Shown here in pieces: positions 22,059-34,059 of a DNA stretch of 64,000 bases; positions within the stretch are counted from its first letter, which is position 1; each line of letters starts with the position of its first letter. The stretch covers positions 228,876,219 to 228,940,218 of the forward strand of contig NC_084794.1 of the NCBI RefSeq assembly GCF_963169125.1, written 5' to 3'. Origin of the DNA: Humulus lupulus. Taxonomy: Eukaryota; Streptophyta; Magnoliopsida; Rosales; Cannabaceae. The notes under the pieces are model-generated. The model had not been told where the DNA came from. It did not search any database and worked only from the letters and a program-made list of their open reading frames with translations. A program made the translations under genes and the position numbers.

Positions 22059-23202
22059 ATTTCCTCTTGATGGGATTATGAGCATTAACAGGAAGTAAGG
22101 GAATTCACTCTCTGACTTGTAGAGGGCGGCGACGCTTATGTGGGGTGTTGCGGCTCAAATTGAGGATTTTTTCCAAATGGGGTTTTTAAGCTCGGGAACT
22201 CAAACCTAAAGGCTCGAGAAGGGTTCTACTACCCGATTTAGTAGAATTTGAGATCCCGGAGGCTAGGAATTAACCCTGAAGGTTTTAAATAGTCTAGTGT
22301 TTGATGGTTGTCCATTATTGTGTTGTGACTACGTTATATAGTTAGGGCTCGGGAGTCAGGTTTGCGCTCAGGATTGCCCTACGCTATCTACTCGTGACTC
22401 GAGGTAAGAAAATTGTACCTTTGTTGTGATTAGGGCTCGGGCCCCTATTAATAAATATGACTATGTTTACTTTATTAGGCATGGGGGTATATGTTGTAAT
22501 TGATTGCATGTTAGGAAAATTGTATGTTGATTATACCTGATCTGAAAGCTCGACCTAAGAGAGTTGGGGTCGGTAATAAGCATTCGGAACACAGGCCGTT
22601 TTGGCTAGGGAAACCTGTGAGTGCAATATGTACTTGTCTGGCCCCAATTCCACTTAAATAATTAGAAGTTCGGTCTGCACTTATCTAACTCATTGGCTGT
22701 TTAAATTGGACTATGTGTTTGTTTGAGCAAGGTTGTTACTGCTAAGCTTGTTATTTATATTCTGTTGCTTAATTGAATCTATTGATTTAAGTTTTCTTGT
22801 TGAGCCTTGGCTTACAGATGTTATGTTGTGTAGGTAAGGGAAAGAGGAAGTTGGACCAGCCATGAGTTGGAGAGCTTTGGGGCAGCGTGTACATTTGTAG
22901 CTGCTCAACCGCCACGGTCGAGGATTCAAGAGGGACTAGAGTAAAACCATAATTTTGCCGCTTAGGCCGACTTATGTTGTAATTACCCTTTGGAGTTGCA
23001 AATGCCTTGTGTTTATTTTGGGATCCCATGTACAAACTCAAACTTTTAAATGAAAGTAACCGTTCCTATGATCAAAACTTTTAAACCCTAATTTGTTTAT
23101 TACCCTGAGTAACACATTTATATCTAAATGATTTGATTAGCAAGTCTAGCACTACTTATAATACACAATGTAATGGTCTTGGCTATCCAGTGTGTTACAA
23201 CT

Positions 23203-23214
23203 TGGTATCAGAGC
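23203..23214 (+). other. W primer-binding site
   Basis: TGGTATCAGAGC, complementary to the 3' end of plant initiator tRNA-Met, three bases after the LTR end at 23199. Confidence 0.9.
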
Positions 23215-23579
23215 GGTCTAGGTTTAAGGGTTCCTGAAGACTAGCTGGGCATGTACACTTGCCACTAAAGACAAGCTCGACTCAGGGTTTGGTAACTATT
23301 TATGTGGTTACATGTTTAACTGCTTAAATAAGATATAAATGCCTTGTCTGCCTGTCTTATTAGGGAGCATGAGATATACTGATAGGGCCCGACCCTTGAC
23401 TGCTATGTGTACATGAAAAGGCATGCTTATCAGCATTGCTACTATATTATAGTGTTATTGAAATTCTTGTTAGCATTGTGGTTGCATGTATTCGCTTAAT
23501 TGTTGATGTTGGGTCATGGGGTGACTTCTAAAATCTTGTTATCATTGCCTTATCAGCTGAGTCATTGATTACAGATATA

Positions 23580-25980
23580 CTTGGAGAGCTAAGCCTCCAA
23601 GGCAATCAGTTCGACTAGTCATCACTGAGATCGAGGCTAGAGATGATAACCAAGGTCAGAACCCTCCACCAGTCCCTGAGAACTGGCGACAAATGCTTGC
23701 TGATATGCAAGCCAGACTTCAAAGTCAAGAGGAAGAGATCTTCTTACTGAGATAGCAAGTTCCACGAGGGAACGTTGCACCAGACATGCCACCCGTAGCG
23801 GTACCAGCCGTACAATAGCCTGAGGTTGAAAACAGGTGGGAACCACTGCACGAAAGATTCAAGAAGCAACATCCTCCAACCTTTGAGGGAGGACCAGATC
23901 CACTCAAGGCTGAACAGTGGATGAGTCTGACTACCTCATCCTGGATTTTATGAGGGTGGTAGGTAATAACAAAGTGGCTTGTGTCACCTTTATGTTTCGA
24001 GACGTGCCCGTATTTGGTGGGAGGTTGCATCCCAGACTCAAAATGTTTCTACTATAAGCTGTGATGAGTTTAGAGACCTATTTAAATAGAAGTATTATTG
24101 TAATGCGGTTAATGCGGTTAGAGCGACGAAGGTAAATGAGTTTACCAGTTTGGTACAAGGTAGTGCGTGAGTCACTAAGTATGCCTTGAAGTTTGATAGG
24201 CTAGCTAAATTTGCACCAGATTTGGTGCCTACTGACGCATCAAGATAGGACAGATTTGTTCGTGGGTCGAATGCTATGATAGCCCAGGATGTTCGGATTA
24301 CATCAATACCTGAGGAAACTACTTATGCCTAGGTGGTTGAGAAAGCCCTCACAGCTGAGGAGGTAGAGAACAATATATGGAGGGAGAGTGTTGTACGACA
24401 TGATATTCGGAGGGAAGTGCCTCCATTTGTAGGATCTGGTAGGGGCGGAGGCCCTAGTGACCAGAAGAGGAAGACCCCTGACACATTGACCACTGCAGCA
24501 CCTGATAGGAGGGGCCGGGGTGTTCAAGGCAGTAATGAGACTTGGAGGAGTGACCCAGAATGTGCCAGGTGTAGGAGGCGCCATCTGGTAGAATGTCGGC
24601 CGAAGGCATGCTATCTGTGTGTGATGGTTGGACATCTCAAGAAGGACTACTCGAGTTCGAAGAAAGAGGAACCCAAGACGGTGGACAGCTTGACTCCGGC
24701 TCGAGTGTTTGCCTTGACTCAGGCAGAGGCTGAGGCTAGTCCCTCAGTAGTGACAAGTCAGCTTTCTAGTGCTGGCACTCCATATATTGTATTGATTGAT
24801 TATGGTACTACACACTCATTTCTTTATAGTAGGGTGATTGGTAGATTGTGCAGGCTCTGTGATTATTATACTACGAGGTTCAGGACTTTACTGTCTACTG
24901 GAGAGCTGGTAGTCTCTAGGAGATGAGTTAGGTCATTACTAGTTGTTGTGGACAATAGAGAACTATCAGTGGACTTGATTGAGTTGGGTATGAATGATTT
25001 TGACATGATTTTGGGAATGGATTGGTTATCCAGGTATAGGGCGACTATAGACTGCATGAAAAAGATGGTGACTTCCGAGCTTGAGAGTGAGGACCCCTTT
25101 TTTTTTGTTGGCACTGTGCACGGACCCCGTATGCCTATGATATCAGCATTGAGGGCTAGAGACCTATTGCAATGAGGTTCATAGGATTCCTAGCTAGTGT
25201 GGTGGACTCCACTAAGATCATGTCAGTGGGACCAGAGGAGACTAGATAGGTGTGTGAGTTCTTAGATGTGTTCCCTGAGGACTTACCGAGACTGCCACTC
25301 CACCGAGAGATTGAGTTCGTCATTGAGTAGGCACTAGGTACAGAACCATTGTCAAGGGCACCATAAAGAATGGCTCCGATAGAACTGAAGGATTTGAAGG
25401 TACAATTACATGAATTACTGGACCTAGGGTTTATCAAACCTAGCTTCTCACCATGGGGTGCTCCAGTTTTGTTTGTGAAGAAAAATGATGGGACCCTGAG
25501 GATGTGTATAGATTATAGGAAGTTAAACAAGCTGACTATCAAGAACAAGTACCCACTACCGATGATAGAAGACCCGTTTGACTAGTTGTAGGGCAAGACA
25601 ATGTTTTCTAAGATTGATCTTTGATCTGGTTATCACCAGCTAAGGATCAAGGATGAGGATATTCTGAAGACGACCTTTCGCACGAGGTATGGGCATTACG
25701 AGTATACAGTCATGTCATTCAGGTTAACCAATGTCCCAACATCGTTTATGGATCTGATGAACAGGGTGTTCAAGGATTATTTGGATCAGTTCGTGATTGT
25801 CTTCATCAACCATATTCTGGTTTACTCTCATTCAGAGGCAGAGCATGAACAGCACCTCCGGTTAGTATTGCAAAGATTGAGGGAGCACCAGTTGTATGCC
25901 AAGTTTAAGAAGTGCAAGTTTAGGTTACCGCAGGTGACATTCCTTGGTCACATTGTTAGTGGAGACGGGATTAAGGTAGA
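23580..25980 (+). pseudogene. W gag-protease-RT, heavily decayed
   Basis: Chromovirus Gag begins near 23600; RWEPLHERFKKQHPPTFEGGPDP (about 23835-23900) matches the corresponding text of element Z. Then a zinc knuckle (CARCRRRHLVEC; second knuckle CYLCVMVGHLKKDY with the last Cys lost), protease with LIDYGTTHSF in place of DSGATHSF, the LGMDWLSRY segment (about 25010), and RT from [17 protein letters not shown] (25370) to [13 protein letters not shown] (25980). The RT catalytic motif FIDD is FINH here. Stops include TGA at 24924-24926, TAG at 25583 and 25589, and TGA at 25622, at codons that are Gln or Arg in Z or the family. Athila A cuts RT at 25981. Non-functional. Confidence 0.85.
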
Positions 25981-27299
25981 TGATAAGTCTAGTTTAGGGT
26001 AGTTTTAGAGTGTGTTTTAGTCTTAGTTTCAAGTCAAATTGTGGGTTTTGTGTGGTATTATGCTAGTGTTTTTTAATTTTTGTTTTTAGGTTTTTGCTAT
26101 GAATTTGCGAATAGAGAGGAACATAGCAGATTTAGTGATGAAATTGGATATTTTGGGGAGATTTTGGCCATTTTGTATGAGTTCAGGAGAGCTGGGAATA
26201 TTCAGGATAAATCTAGTGCTAAATGAAGGTTGAAAAGACTGTGAAAGGACAAAGGTTCCTAGAAGTCATGACTTGGACACTTGGGTTGCGGTGCACATGG
26301 AGGCAGAGGCGAATCAGCAAAGGGGACCAAAAAGACACGGGTCGTGACTTGGTCTATCAAGTCGCGACGCCTGAATTTCCAAAGATGGAGTGAAGTGCAC
26401 AAAAAGACACAGATCGTGACTCAGGAATGAGTAAGTTACGACTCGCCTCATCAAAAGGGAAAACATGCTTTTTTAAGTGTGAATTTTAGGTCATTTGAGG
26501 GACATTTTTTTTATTACGGGATTAGTAGCTGTTTAACTCTAATACTCTATTTTTCTTCAGTTTTATGTCAGTTTATTAGTAGCTTAATTCTATGTTTCTG
26601 AACATCTATTTTATTGTGTTAATCATGTCTGTTATGAACTAAACATCTTTTCTAGGGTTTAATGTAGCGCTTGGATATTTGTTAATTTTCTATGAAGTTC
26701 ATATAACTTCTTCTTCTATCCTCTCTCTCTATATGATTTATGCTTAATGCATGTGGATAATTGATCATTATTTACATGATTTATGATTTTGATTCGAAAT
26801 CCGAGAAGGGAGAGTTGAATATTCTATAATCATATAGACATAAATTGCATATAGGACGAGAGTACTTGTAGGGTTTGTGTAGCGTTTAGGGTTTCTATGC
26901 TTCATGCATGCTATATGTTAAAACTTATCACAGATATGTAGAAAGTTTGCATATAGATTGAGATCTTTTTATCTTGAAAAAGAATTAGGATTGTTTTAGT
27001 TAACTCGTTATTAGGATAGAAATTGAAGAATTATATACGCTGATTAGTAACTTTATCAGGTTGAAAAGTTGATGAAGTCAATACCTTAGGTTTTTAATCA
27101 CTGAATCAATCTTTATAATTCAACAATTTATTTCAATTTTAAGTTTTAGTTTAAAAATCACTCTCATTTCGACAGCCAAATAGAAATCTAGAATTGGTTA
27201 TTGGTACTTGATTGATAGTCTCCGTGGGAATGATTCTTATTTATTATCTATATTACTTGAATCGATTCCGTATACTTGCGCATTGTATTTTCTCTATCA
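25981..27299 (+). mobile_element. Athila A 5' LTR
   Basis: 1319 bp from TGATAAGTC to ...TCTATCA, inserted in W RT; left target copy would be GTAGA (25976-25980), the right one is not in the window. Same family and length as the Athila solo LTR at 36955-43174 (both end in ...ATATTACTTGAAT..GATT..GT..ACTTGCG text). Contains GTCGTGACTTGG/AAGTCGCGACGCC motifs at 26330-26450. Confidence 0.85.
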
Positions 27300-27305
27300 A
27301 GTTTT

Positions 27306-27323
27306 TGGCGTCGTTTCCAGGGA
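27306..27323 (+). other. Athila A primer-binding site (degenerate)
   Basis: TGGCGTCGTTTCCAGGGA, six bases after the LTR. It matches the usual Athila primer-binding site (tRNA-Asp type, TGGCGCCGTTGCCGGGGA) at 15 of 18 positions; one difference is C-to-T at a CpG. Confidence 0.8.
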
Positions 27324-27539
27324 TTATTTAATCAATATCAAACATAATTGATTCTTGTTCTACTTAGGCTTTTCTTTAACAATTTTTCTGACGTGTTTCT
27401 CTACTTGTTTTTCAATTTCAAGATCAACATGTAGTTTTGGTTTATGTGATGAGGTAAAACAACTGAGATATTACTGGCGAATCCTGAGATTGAGAGAACA
27501 TGTAGACATAATCGGAAGAATAAGAGGTTGGAGGCAAGG

Positions 27540-28321
27540 ATGGCTGCAAACTAAGGGAATGCAGTAAATAATGTCGCCAACAATGTCGAAGAGACAGTGG
27601 CTGCTGAGATCCCTGTTGTACAAGGGGCTAGAAGTTTAAGAGATTATGTACCCCCAAATTTTATGGGAGTGCATTCATGCATCAGACACCCCATAGTTGC
27701 TGCTAACAATTTTGAGATTAAGCCAACAATTCTGCAAATGGTTCAATGTAGTGTTCATTTTGGAGGCTTGCCTACAGAGGACCCTAACTTGCACATAGCT
27801 AATTTCTTGGAGCTTTGTGTAACATTTAAGATGAATGGGGTGAGCGATGACACAAGAATGTTGAGGCTATTTCCATTTTCACTAAGGGACCGCACAAAGA
27901 GTTGGTTGATTTCCCTACATGCTAACTCTATTACCACATAGGAGAAGCTCGCTCAAAAGTTCCTTGCAAAGTTTTTCCCTCCAGCAAAAGCTGCAAAGTT
28001 GAGAGAGGAAATTAATAATTTATACTAGACAGAAGGGTAATCACTGATGCTGCATGGGAGAGATTCAAAGAGTTATTAAGGAAGTGCTCGCATCATGGTA
28101 TAGAGAAGTGGATGCTGGTCCACAACTTTTATAATGGGTTGAATGGTACTACTCGTACAATAATAGAAGCTGCATCAGGAGGTGTGTTCATGAGCAAAAG
28201 TGCTAATGAGGCTTATGAATTGTTAAAGGAGATGGCCATGAACAATTACCAGTGGCCTACTGAGAGGGAAAAGACAAAGAAGATGGCTGGGATGATTGAA
28301 TTAGATGCCATCTCAATGCTT
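27540..28321 (+). pseudogene. gag: Athila A gag fragment
   Basis: Recognisable Athila Gag: [74 protein letters not shown] (27597-27941), EKLAQKFLAKFFPPAKAAKLREEI after a TAG at 27939, and in a second frame FYNGLNGTTRTIIEAASGGVFMSKSANEAYELLKEMA (28130-28250). The ATG at 27540 is followed by TAA after four codons. Frameshifts lie between 28020 and 28110. At about 28322 the sequence switches to a copia LTR, so the rest of gag, all of pol and the 3' LTR of this copy are lost. Confidence 0.85.
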
Positions 28322-28595
28322 ACTCACATCTCGTATGCTTAGCAAACCGTACTAGTAACCATTCATTAAAGAATCCATACTTTAATATGTTATTGACTAT
28401 TTTATTCATTATATATGATCTTAATTCTCTCGTACTAATACAATATCATATTCTCATGAATGAATAGGGAATTTTCTTGATATTATTATATAATTAATTC
28501 AAACAATAATTATAACATTCAAATATAATAAAATTATACTTTTATTTAAAACCAATAAAATGTCTTTACATGCTTTTAGGGCATTGATCCTAACA
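28322..28595 (-). mobile_element. copia-2 3' LTR fragment
   Basis: Minus-strand LTR start (TGTTAGGATCAATGCCC at 28595). Bases 28322-28450 are nearly identical to 59065-59195, showing that both are LTR copies of one copia family. The remaining ~1.8 kb of this LTR is missing; the break adjoins Athila A gag with a short shared CTTACTC. Confidence 0.8.
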
Positions 28596-28612
28596 ATCTC
28601 CCACTTGCCCTC
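28596..28612 (-). other. copia-2 polypurine tract
   Basis: Minus strand GAGGGCAAGTGGGAGAT right before TGTTAGG. Same layout as copia-1. Confidence 0.7.
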
Positions 28613-28697
28613 AAAGCAAGTGAGGCATCTTCCTTAATCCCATATTGCGCACGTGACCCATGAACGACTTTGCAGGAAGTGTCTTGAACAACAGGCT

Positions 28698-29230
28698 TTA
28701 TTCCGACGATATCTTCATAACAGTCACATCACCTCGGTGTAAAATCTCTCTTACCAGATGGTATTTCCTTTCTATATGATTTCCTTTCTTGTGGCTTCTC
28801 GGTTCTTCAGAATTAGCTACTGCTCCACTGTTATCACAGTACACGATTAGTGGCTTATCCATATCTGGAACTACTTTCAGATCAGTGTAGAACTTCCTCA
28901 ACCAAACTGCCGCCTTAGATGCTTCACAAGCCGCTATGTATTCGACTTCCATGGTTGAATCAACTACGCTGGATTGTTTAATGCTTCTCCAGACAACAAC
29001 TCATCCACCAAGAGTGTACACTGGCCCAGATGTCGACTTTTGACTGTCTTTGTCTGATTGGAAATTAGAATCAGTGTATCCAGTGGGGTTAAGCTCACTA
29101 CCCGGTTATACACCATATAATCTCTTGTTCTCCTAAGATACCTGAGAATGTGTTTTACTGCAATCCAGTGTTCCAAACTAGGATTTGATTGATAACGACT
29201 TACAATCCTAATTATATAACATATGTCGGG
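28698..29230 (-). pseudogene. copia-2 RNase H fragment (continues at 46673)
   Basis: Minus-strand text RYQSNPSLEHWIAVKHILRYLRRTRDYMV, then frameshifted, then VEYIAACEASKAAVWLRKFYTDL, YCDNSGAVANSEEPRSHKKGNHIERKYH. This is Ty1/copia RNase H of the same type as copia-1. One frameshift near 29100 and stops disrupt it. The upstream codons are found beyond chromovirus X: the join across X at 29230/46673 restores the PDICY motif in frame. Confidence 0.85.
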
Positions 29231-32200
29231 TGTAATGACCTAAATTTCCTAATAAGGCTTAGGGCTTTTATTAGGAGGCCGGGACGGCCATAACTGATTT
29301 ATTATGCAATTAAATGATTATATGCATTTTTAGGTGTATTAAATATGCATGTGAACCCATTTCTATTCAATTGGGTAATTTTCTTATTTTGGCCATTTCA
29401 AGTATGTTTGGCATATATGTGATATGTGTGTGGTGATTTATTATTATTTGGTTATGCTAGGGTTACCTAGCACGAGACAATCCTAGGAGGCAAGCTAGTG
29501 GGAAAGTCACAACGGAATTCATACTTGACTGAGTCAAGGGGTATTTAGTACATTACCGAGGTATTGGGTAATGAGAATAAATATTTGATGATAAATTGAG
29601 AATTAGTAAGATCAGGGGGAAATTCTGGGAGATTTAACTATTTTACCCCTGGGGTCGTTTTCGGGACCCCAAGCATTAGGATTTGCTTGAGGCTACTTAT
29701 GTAACGATCCAAAAATCACTAATATGGCTTAAGGACATTGATTAGTGTGCCGGGAGGGCATAATTGGTTTATGTGTGAATTTATTAAATTAACGTGTGAT
29801 TAAATGATAAACATGCTTGTATGGTTATATGAATGTAAATGTGATTACATGTTGTATTTGTGAGAACCGCATTATTATGTGGGTAAATCTGCAGCGTGCG
29901 ACTCGAGGCGATCCTAGGGAGCTAGTTAGCGGGAAGTCACAACGGGGCTTAATGTTTGACTTGGGGTAAATCAAGGGGTAATTCAGGTATTAGATGACTA
30001 TTTGGGTTATCGGGTTATGGAAATAAATATATGGAGATATATTTGAGGTTAGGAAGCCTAGACGGGAATATTGGGGAATTTTACCTTTTTGCCCTCGGGG
30101 ACGTTTTCGGTACCCCGAGCCCTGGGATTAACTTATTGCCTAAGGTTAGGCTAAGTAAAAACCTCAGAATTTGGTGGAAATAGAGGAACCTACTCTTGTA
30201 TCTCTCTCTCCTTCCTTCTTCTTCTTTTTCAAGGGAACCATTAGAATCTAAGAAACTCAGCTAGAAACTTTATGATTTGGGCTAGAGTTTTGAGGAAATA
30301 GCTCAGTTCAGCAATAGAATTCAACCATAAACTAAGGTAAAGCACTGAATTTCATTTTTGATTAGTTGATTATGTGGTTTATGGGTTGAAATCTAAGGGT
30401 TTTTAGGTTCTTAACTTCAAGGTTGAATTAAGGTGGAAAGCTTGGGAGTGAGCTCAAATTTTTCTTAGAGAAGTGGTTCTGCTGTGGAGGTAAGCTTGAA
30501 TCCATGAAATAATGGCTGAATTCTGGTGTTCCATTGCTGGTTTTTATGTTCTTGAGCTCCTGGGTTTCAGAAATTAAAATGGGATTTTAATGGGTTTTAA
30601 AGCTAGGTTTTTGCTGGATTATGTTGCTAGAATCATGTTAGAAGTTTTGTGATCAATGGGTTTTGGAATTAGGATGGTTTTGGGTGGTTTTGAGTTAGGA
30701 TGTTAAAAATGGTTATTTTTCTGGGCACAAGAGGTTGGGCCGCGACTCTGTTCTAGAGTGCTGCGGCCCTGCGAAGCAAAGAAGAGCCAGGGAGGCTCTG
30801 CTGAAGGGAAGCGTCGTGGCGCCATAGGGCAGGGTCGCGGCACATGTCTGTGATCAAAGAGGCCTAGCCTTTGGTTTTGGGGGCCGGCCACGGCGCCAGT
30901 CCTTAGGGCCGCGACCCTAAATGGCATTTTTCGCTAAATGAAGGTTTTAAGCGCGGGAATCTAACCTAGGGTTCTCAGGATCGATTCCACCACCGTGTTT
31001 GGTGGAATTCGATGTCCCGGAAGCTAGAACTATACCCGAAAACCTTTATTTGAATATTAATGGAATCCGTTATCTTGGTTGTGACTAGGTGATAAGCTAG
31101 GGCTCGGGGATCGGATCGTGCTCAAGAGGCATCGGTCGTAGTCAGTACACTTGAGAACTAAAGGTAAGAAAACTGCATCCGGTTGTGGATTTATAATGGG
31201 ACTAAGGGCTCCATATCTTGTATGCTTTGAAAGGATGGCATTGTGCCATGTAAACAGTAAACCAACGACCTAAGAGTGCTAAAGTTTACACTAGCGCACA
31301 GGGCGCGGCTCGGCCACTGGTAGCTGAGGACAACTTATTATGCACTGAGCTCGGTTTAAGCGGATCGGAGTTAGTGGGGTAAACAGGGGGTGCGACCTAA
31401 GGTGTCGACCCTGATTATTATGTGATTTGTTTGTTATTATTGATTGGTGGATTGTTATGCTGTGTAGATGGGTGATGATTAGCTGATTCTTTGGTTGAAA
31501 CTTCATGCTCTGTGTTTATTGTGATATGTTAGGTGTATGAACATGCTTAAATGGGTTATCCAAATGTTATTATTGCTTGCTTTGTAATATGATATGTTTT
31601 CTTGCCGGGCCTTGGCTCACGGGGGCTTTGTGGTGCATGTAAAGGCAAGGGCAAACTTGATCAACCCTGATTAGGAGAGCTCCGAGAGCATAATGTACAT
31701 GATCAGCTGCTCAGGCACCACGGTTGAGGGGAGACAGGGACAAGAAAACCATAATCTTCTGTTTAGCCATTAGAAAGGCTGGTGGTTTTCTGTACACTGG
31801 AAGTTTTGTGAACAGACTTTTAAATGCTATTTCTTTTGGGATCCCATGTGTAAAATGTTTAATTTTATGAAATGTACCTTTTGAGACCAAACCCTTTTAA
31901 CCCTAGCACATTAATAGTTTCAATTAGACATTTTTAACTAAATGACTTGATTAGAAAGTCCTGCACCTTTATAAGTACATAGTGTAGCATTCTTGGCTAT
32001 CTAGGGCGTTACAACTTAAGCTTGAAGTAACCTGTTAGAATTATAAAATAACGTTCAGAATGTTCTCTCTTCCTCCCGTTCCCTTTTCGACACCCAATCA
32101 CATTTTCAAAGGAAACTTGAGTTCTAGGACTCAGATTCAAGCGAGGATCGAGGCATAGCGATTCTAGGGAAGATTAGAAGCTTTTTAGCCGGAGGATTTA

Positions 32201-34044
32201 GCTGGGAAACAACTCAATCAGAGTTAATCCAAGTTTTAAGTTCTTAGTTTTTAAAGTTTTTAAGCTTTGATTGAATTTTATGTTTTGATGAGTTTTTGGA
32301 TGAATTAAAGCTCGAGTTTTATTGGTTTTGGGAGATTAGGATGTTTTGGAACTTTAATTTTGAGATTTGGATCGGATTTGGAGCTTTGAAACTCAAATAA
32401 CACGAAGTAAGAACCCAAAAATCTGGTTTGGGCGCTGTAGCGCTAGGTTGGTAGCGCTACAATGCTAGGTACTCTGTTTTGGGGGAGTTGGGTCTACTTG
32501 TAGTGCTGTAGCGCTACACAATCTTCAGAAATTGGTTTTTTGGTAATTTTTTGGGTTTTGACCCGAAGGCTCGGGGGATGATTCCACCACCCTGTTTGGT
32601 ATAATTTGAGGTCCCGAGAGCGCAAGATTGGTCCCGGGATTGGGTGTTTGGAACTTGAACTCATTGAAACACTGTTTATGGTTGTGACTAGGCTATTGCT
32701 AGGGGATTGGAAACAGGATCGTGCTTAAGAGTTGTTCATTGGTAACCTGTGCTTGGACCAAAGGTAAGAAAACTGCACCCAGTATGTGATGCATGTGATG
32801 CATAAGATACATGTGATTAGTGCATGATCATAATTATGCTAGTGATTGCTAAGTAAGCATGCTAAATACCCTACATTTGGATATTTGACATATGATATAT
32901 GCTTGGTTGCATTGTTTACTTGTGTATGGCACTGACCCATGAGTCAGAAATCGGCACGAGCCGTATGGTATTGGCTTAAGAGTCAATAATGAAATTGATG
33001 TGTTCAATACAAGCTGAAATGATTAGATCTAATCGACGTAAGCATTGAATGAATCATCATGAACATTAATGCTTGACCGACCTCAAGTTTGATGAAAAAT
33101 AAAAACGCTTGTCTAGTCTAAAGGCTAGTTACTTAGAGCCAGGGCCAAAAGGCTCAGGTGACTGCAACGTCACATGGATATGGGTGTTGAGCCCAAGTTC
33201 GTGACTCACTCATCAGTCACTTATCTGATTAGGGTGCGGAGCCCAAAGTGCGACTCACTCATCTGATTAGGGCTACAAGCCCCAGCATGGTTACCAGAAT
33301 TTTAAACTGTTAATCACTCATCTGATTAGGGCTACAAGCCCCATGATGATTATCAAAATCATAAAGTGTTATTGACTCATCTTATTAGGGTCTAGAGTCC
33401 AAGTCTGTGACTTAATTGTCACTTATTTGATTCACTTACTTTAGATGGACACATTAGCCATCTATTCTCATTATGACTTGAAAGTCATCTATACAAAGGG
33501 CATGCCCCATAAGTCATCTATACAAAGGGTAGGACCCACAATCATTATTTGGACTTATTTGCATGCATGAATATGGCTATTATTGCTAGGCATGCCTATT
33601 ATGATATAGTAACATGTTATTACTGTTCATGAGCATATTGAGTTTTCTTGCTGAGCTTCGGCTCACGGGTGCTAAGTGGTGTAGGTAAAGGCAAAAGAAA
33701 GTTGGACCATCCTTGAGTTGGAGAGCTTAGGTGACGATGTGTACTAATGCGGCTGCTCGACCACCACGGCCGAGGGTTTAAAGAGGAAACAGGGTTAAAC
33801 CCTATTTTGCCGCTTAGGACAGCTGGTTGTAAATATTTTATTGTAATTAACCTTTAAATTATATTTTTGGGTTCCCAATGTATACAGGTTACGTTTTAGT
33901 GAAACGTTGTACCTTAACCAAAAAATTTAACCCTAAACTATTAATCATACTTAGTTACACGATTATGGCCAAATGACTTGATCAGCATGTTTAGCACTGT
34001 TTAAAATGCACACCGTAACGATCCCTGGGTAATAGGGCATTGCA
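29231..34044 (+). mobile_element. X 5' LTR, split by solo LTR G3
   Basis: 29231-29699 plus 32019-34044, about 2495 bp after removal of G3 and one target copy; starts TGTAATGACC and ends GGGCATTGCA. Middle part has GTAGCGCTAC-type repeats (32435-32515), the conserved hairpin (32581-32605) and AAAGGTAAGAAAACTGCACC (about 32759). Positions 33170-33540 hold short direct repeats (ATCTGATTAGGGCTACAAGC twice, AGTCATCTATACAAAGGG twice). Confidence 0.85.
29700..32013 (+). mobile_element. G3: chromovirus solo LTR
   Basis: 2314 bp from TGTAACGATCC to ...GGGCGTTACA with exact duplication ACTTA (29695-29699, 32014-32018). The empty site is visible in the X 3' LTR at about 44645 (GGCTACTTAAGCTTGAAG), which proves the insertion. 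It contains a GCCGCGACTC cluster (30735-30925), the conserved hairpin (30984-31008) and AAAGGTAAGAAAACTGCATCC (about 31162). Confidence 0.95.
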
Positions 34045-34047
34045 ACT

Positions 34048-34059
34048 TGGTGTCAGAAC
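34048..34059 (+). other. X primer-binding site (mutated)
   Basis: TGGTGTCAGAAC, ten of twelve matches to the tRNA-iMet site TGGTATCAGAGC of W and Z. Confidence 0.85.

Larger units (their letters stand above)
9088..22090 (-). mobile_element. T: complete Ty3/gypsy Tat-lineage retrotransposon (13.0 kb)
   Basis: Two direct LTRs of 1473 bp each, an exact target duplication GGAAG (9083-9087 and 22091-22095), a primer-binding site next to the 5' LTR, a polypurine tract next to the 3' LTR, one long Gag-Pol frame on the minus strand and an antisense gene on the plus strand. Tat-lineage assignment rests on the second, archaeal-type RNase H between the retroviral RNase H and integrase, and on the antisense ORF between pol and the 3' LTR, both known marks of this lineage. 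LTR identity is about 98-99% by eye, so insertion is the youngest clearly datable event here. Confidence 0.95.
20618..22090 (-). mobile_element. T 5' LTR
   Basis: Minus-strand LTR next to the primer-binding site; same length and ends as the 3' copy. As the 5' LTR it should hold the promoter for genomic RNA. It is followed (plus strand) by the target copy GGAAG and the rest of the W LTR. Confidence 0.95.
7810..23199 (+). mobile_element. W 5' LTR, split by Tat element T
   Basis: LTR runs from TGTAATGTCCC (7810) to ...GTGTTACA (23199), 2382 bp once T plus one target copy (9088-22095) is removed. It contains a CpG-rich GTCGCGGCGC cluster (8965-9080), the conserved hairpin (22224-22246), TTGTGACTA (about 22325) and a splice-donor-like AGGTAAGAAAATTG (about 22403). 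A purine/pyrimidine simple tract CTCTCTCCCTCTC lies near 8450. Confidence 0.85.
7810..25980 (+). mobile_element. W: Ty3/gypsy chromovirus (Tekay/Del-like), truncated
   Basis: Composite of a split 5' LTR (7810-9087 and 22096-23199), a tRNA-iMet-type primer-binding site, and decayed gag-PR-RT up to 25980, where Athila A is inserted. RNase H, integrase and 3' LTR are not in the window. It inserted into copia-1 RNase H; the left target copy would be ATAGC (7805-7809). Chromovirus identity rests on RT and protease text nearly identical in layout to elements X and Z. Confidence 0.85.
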
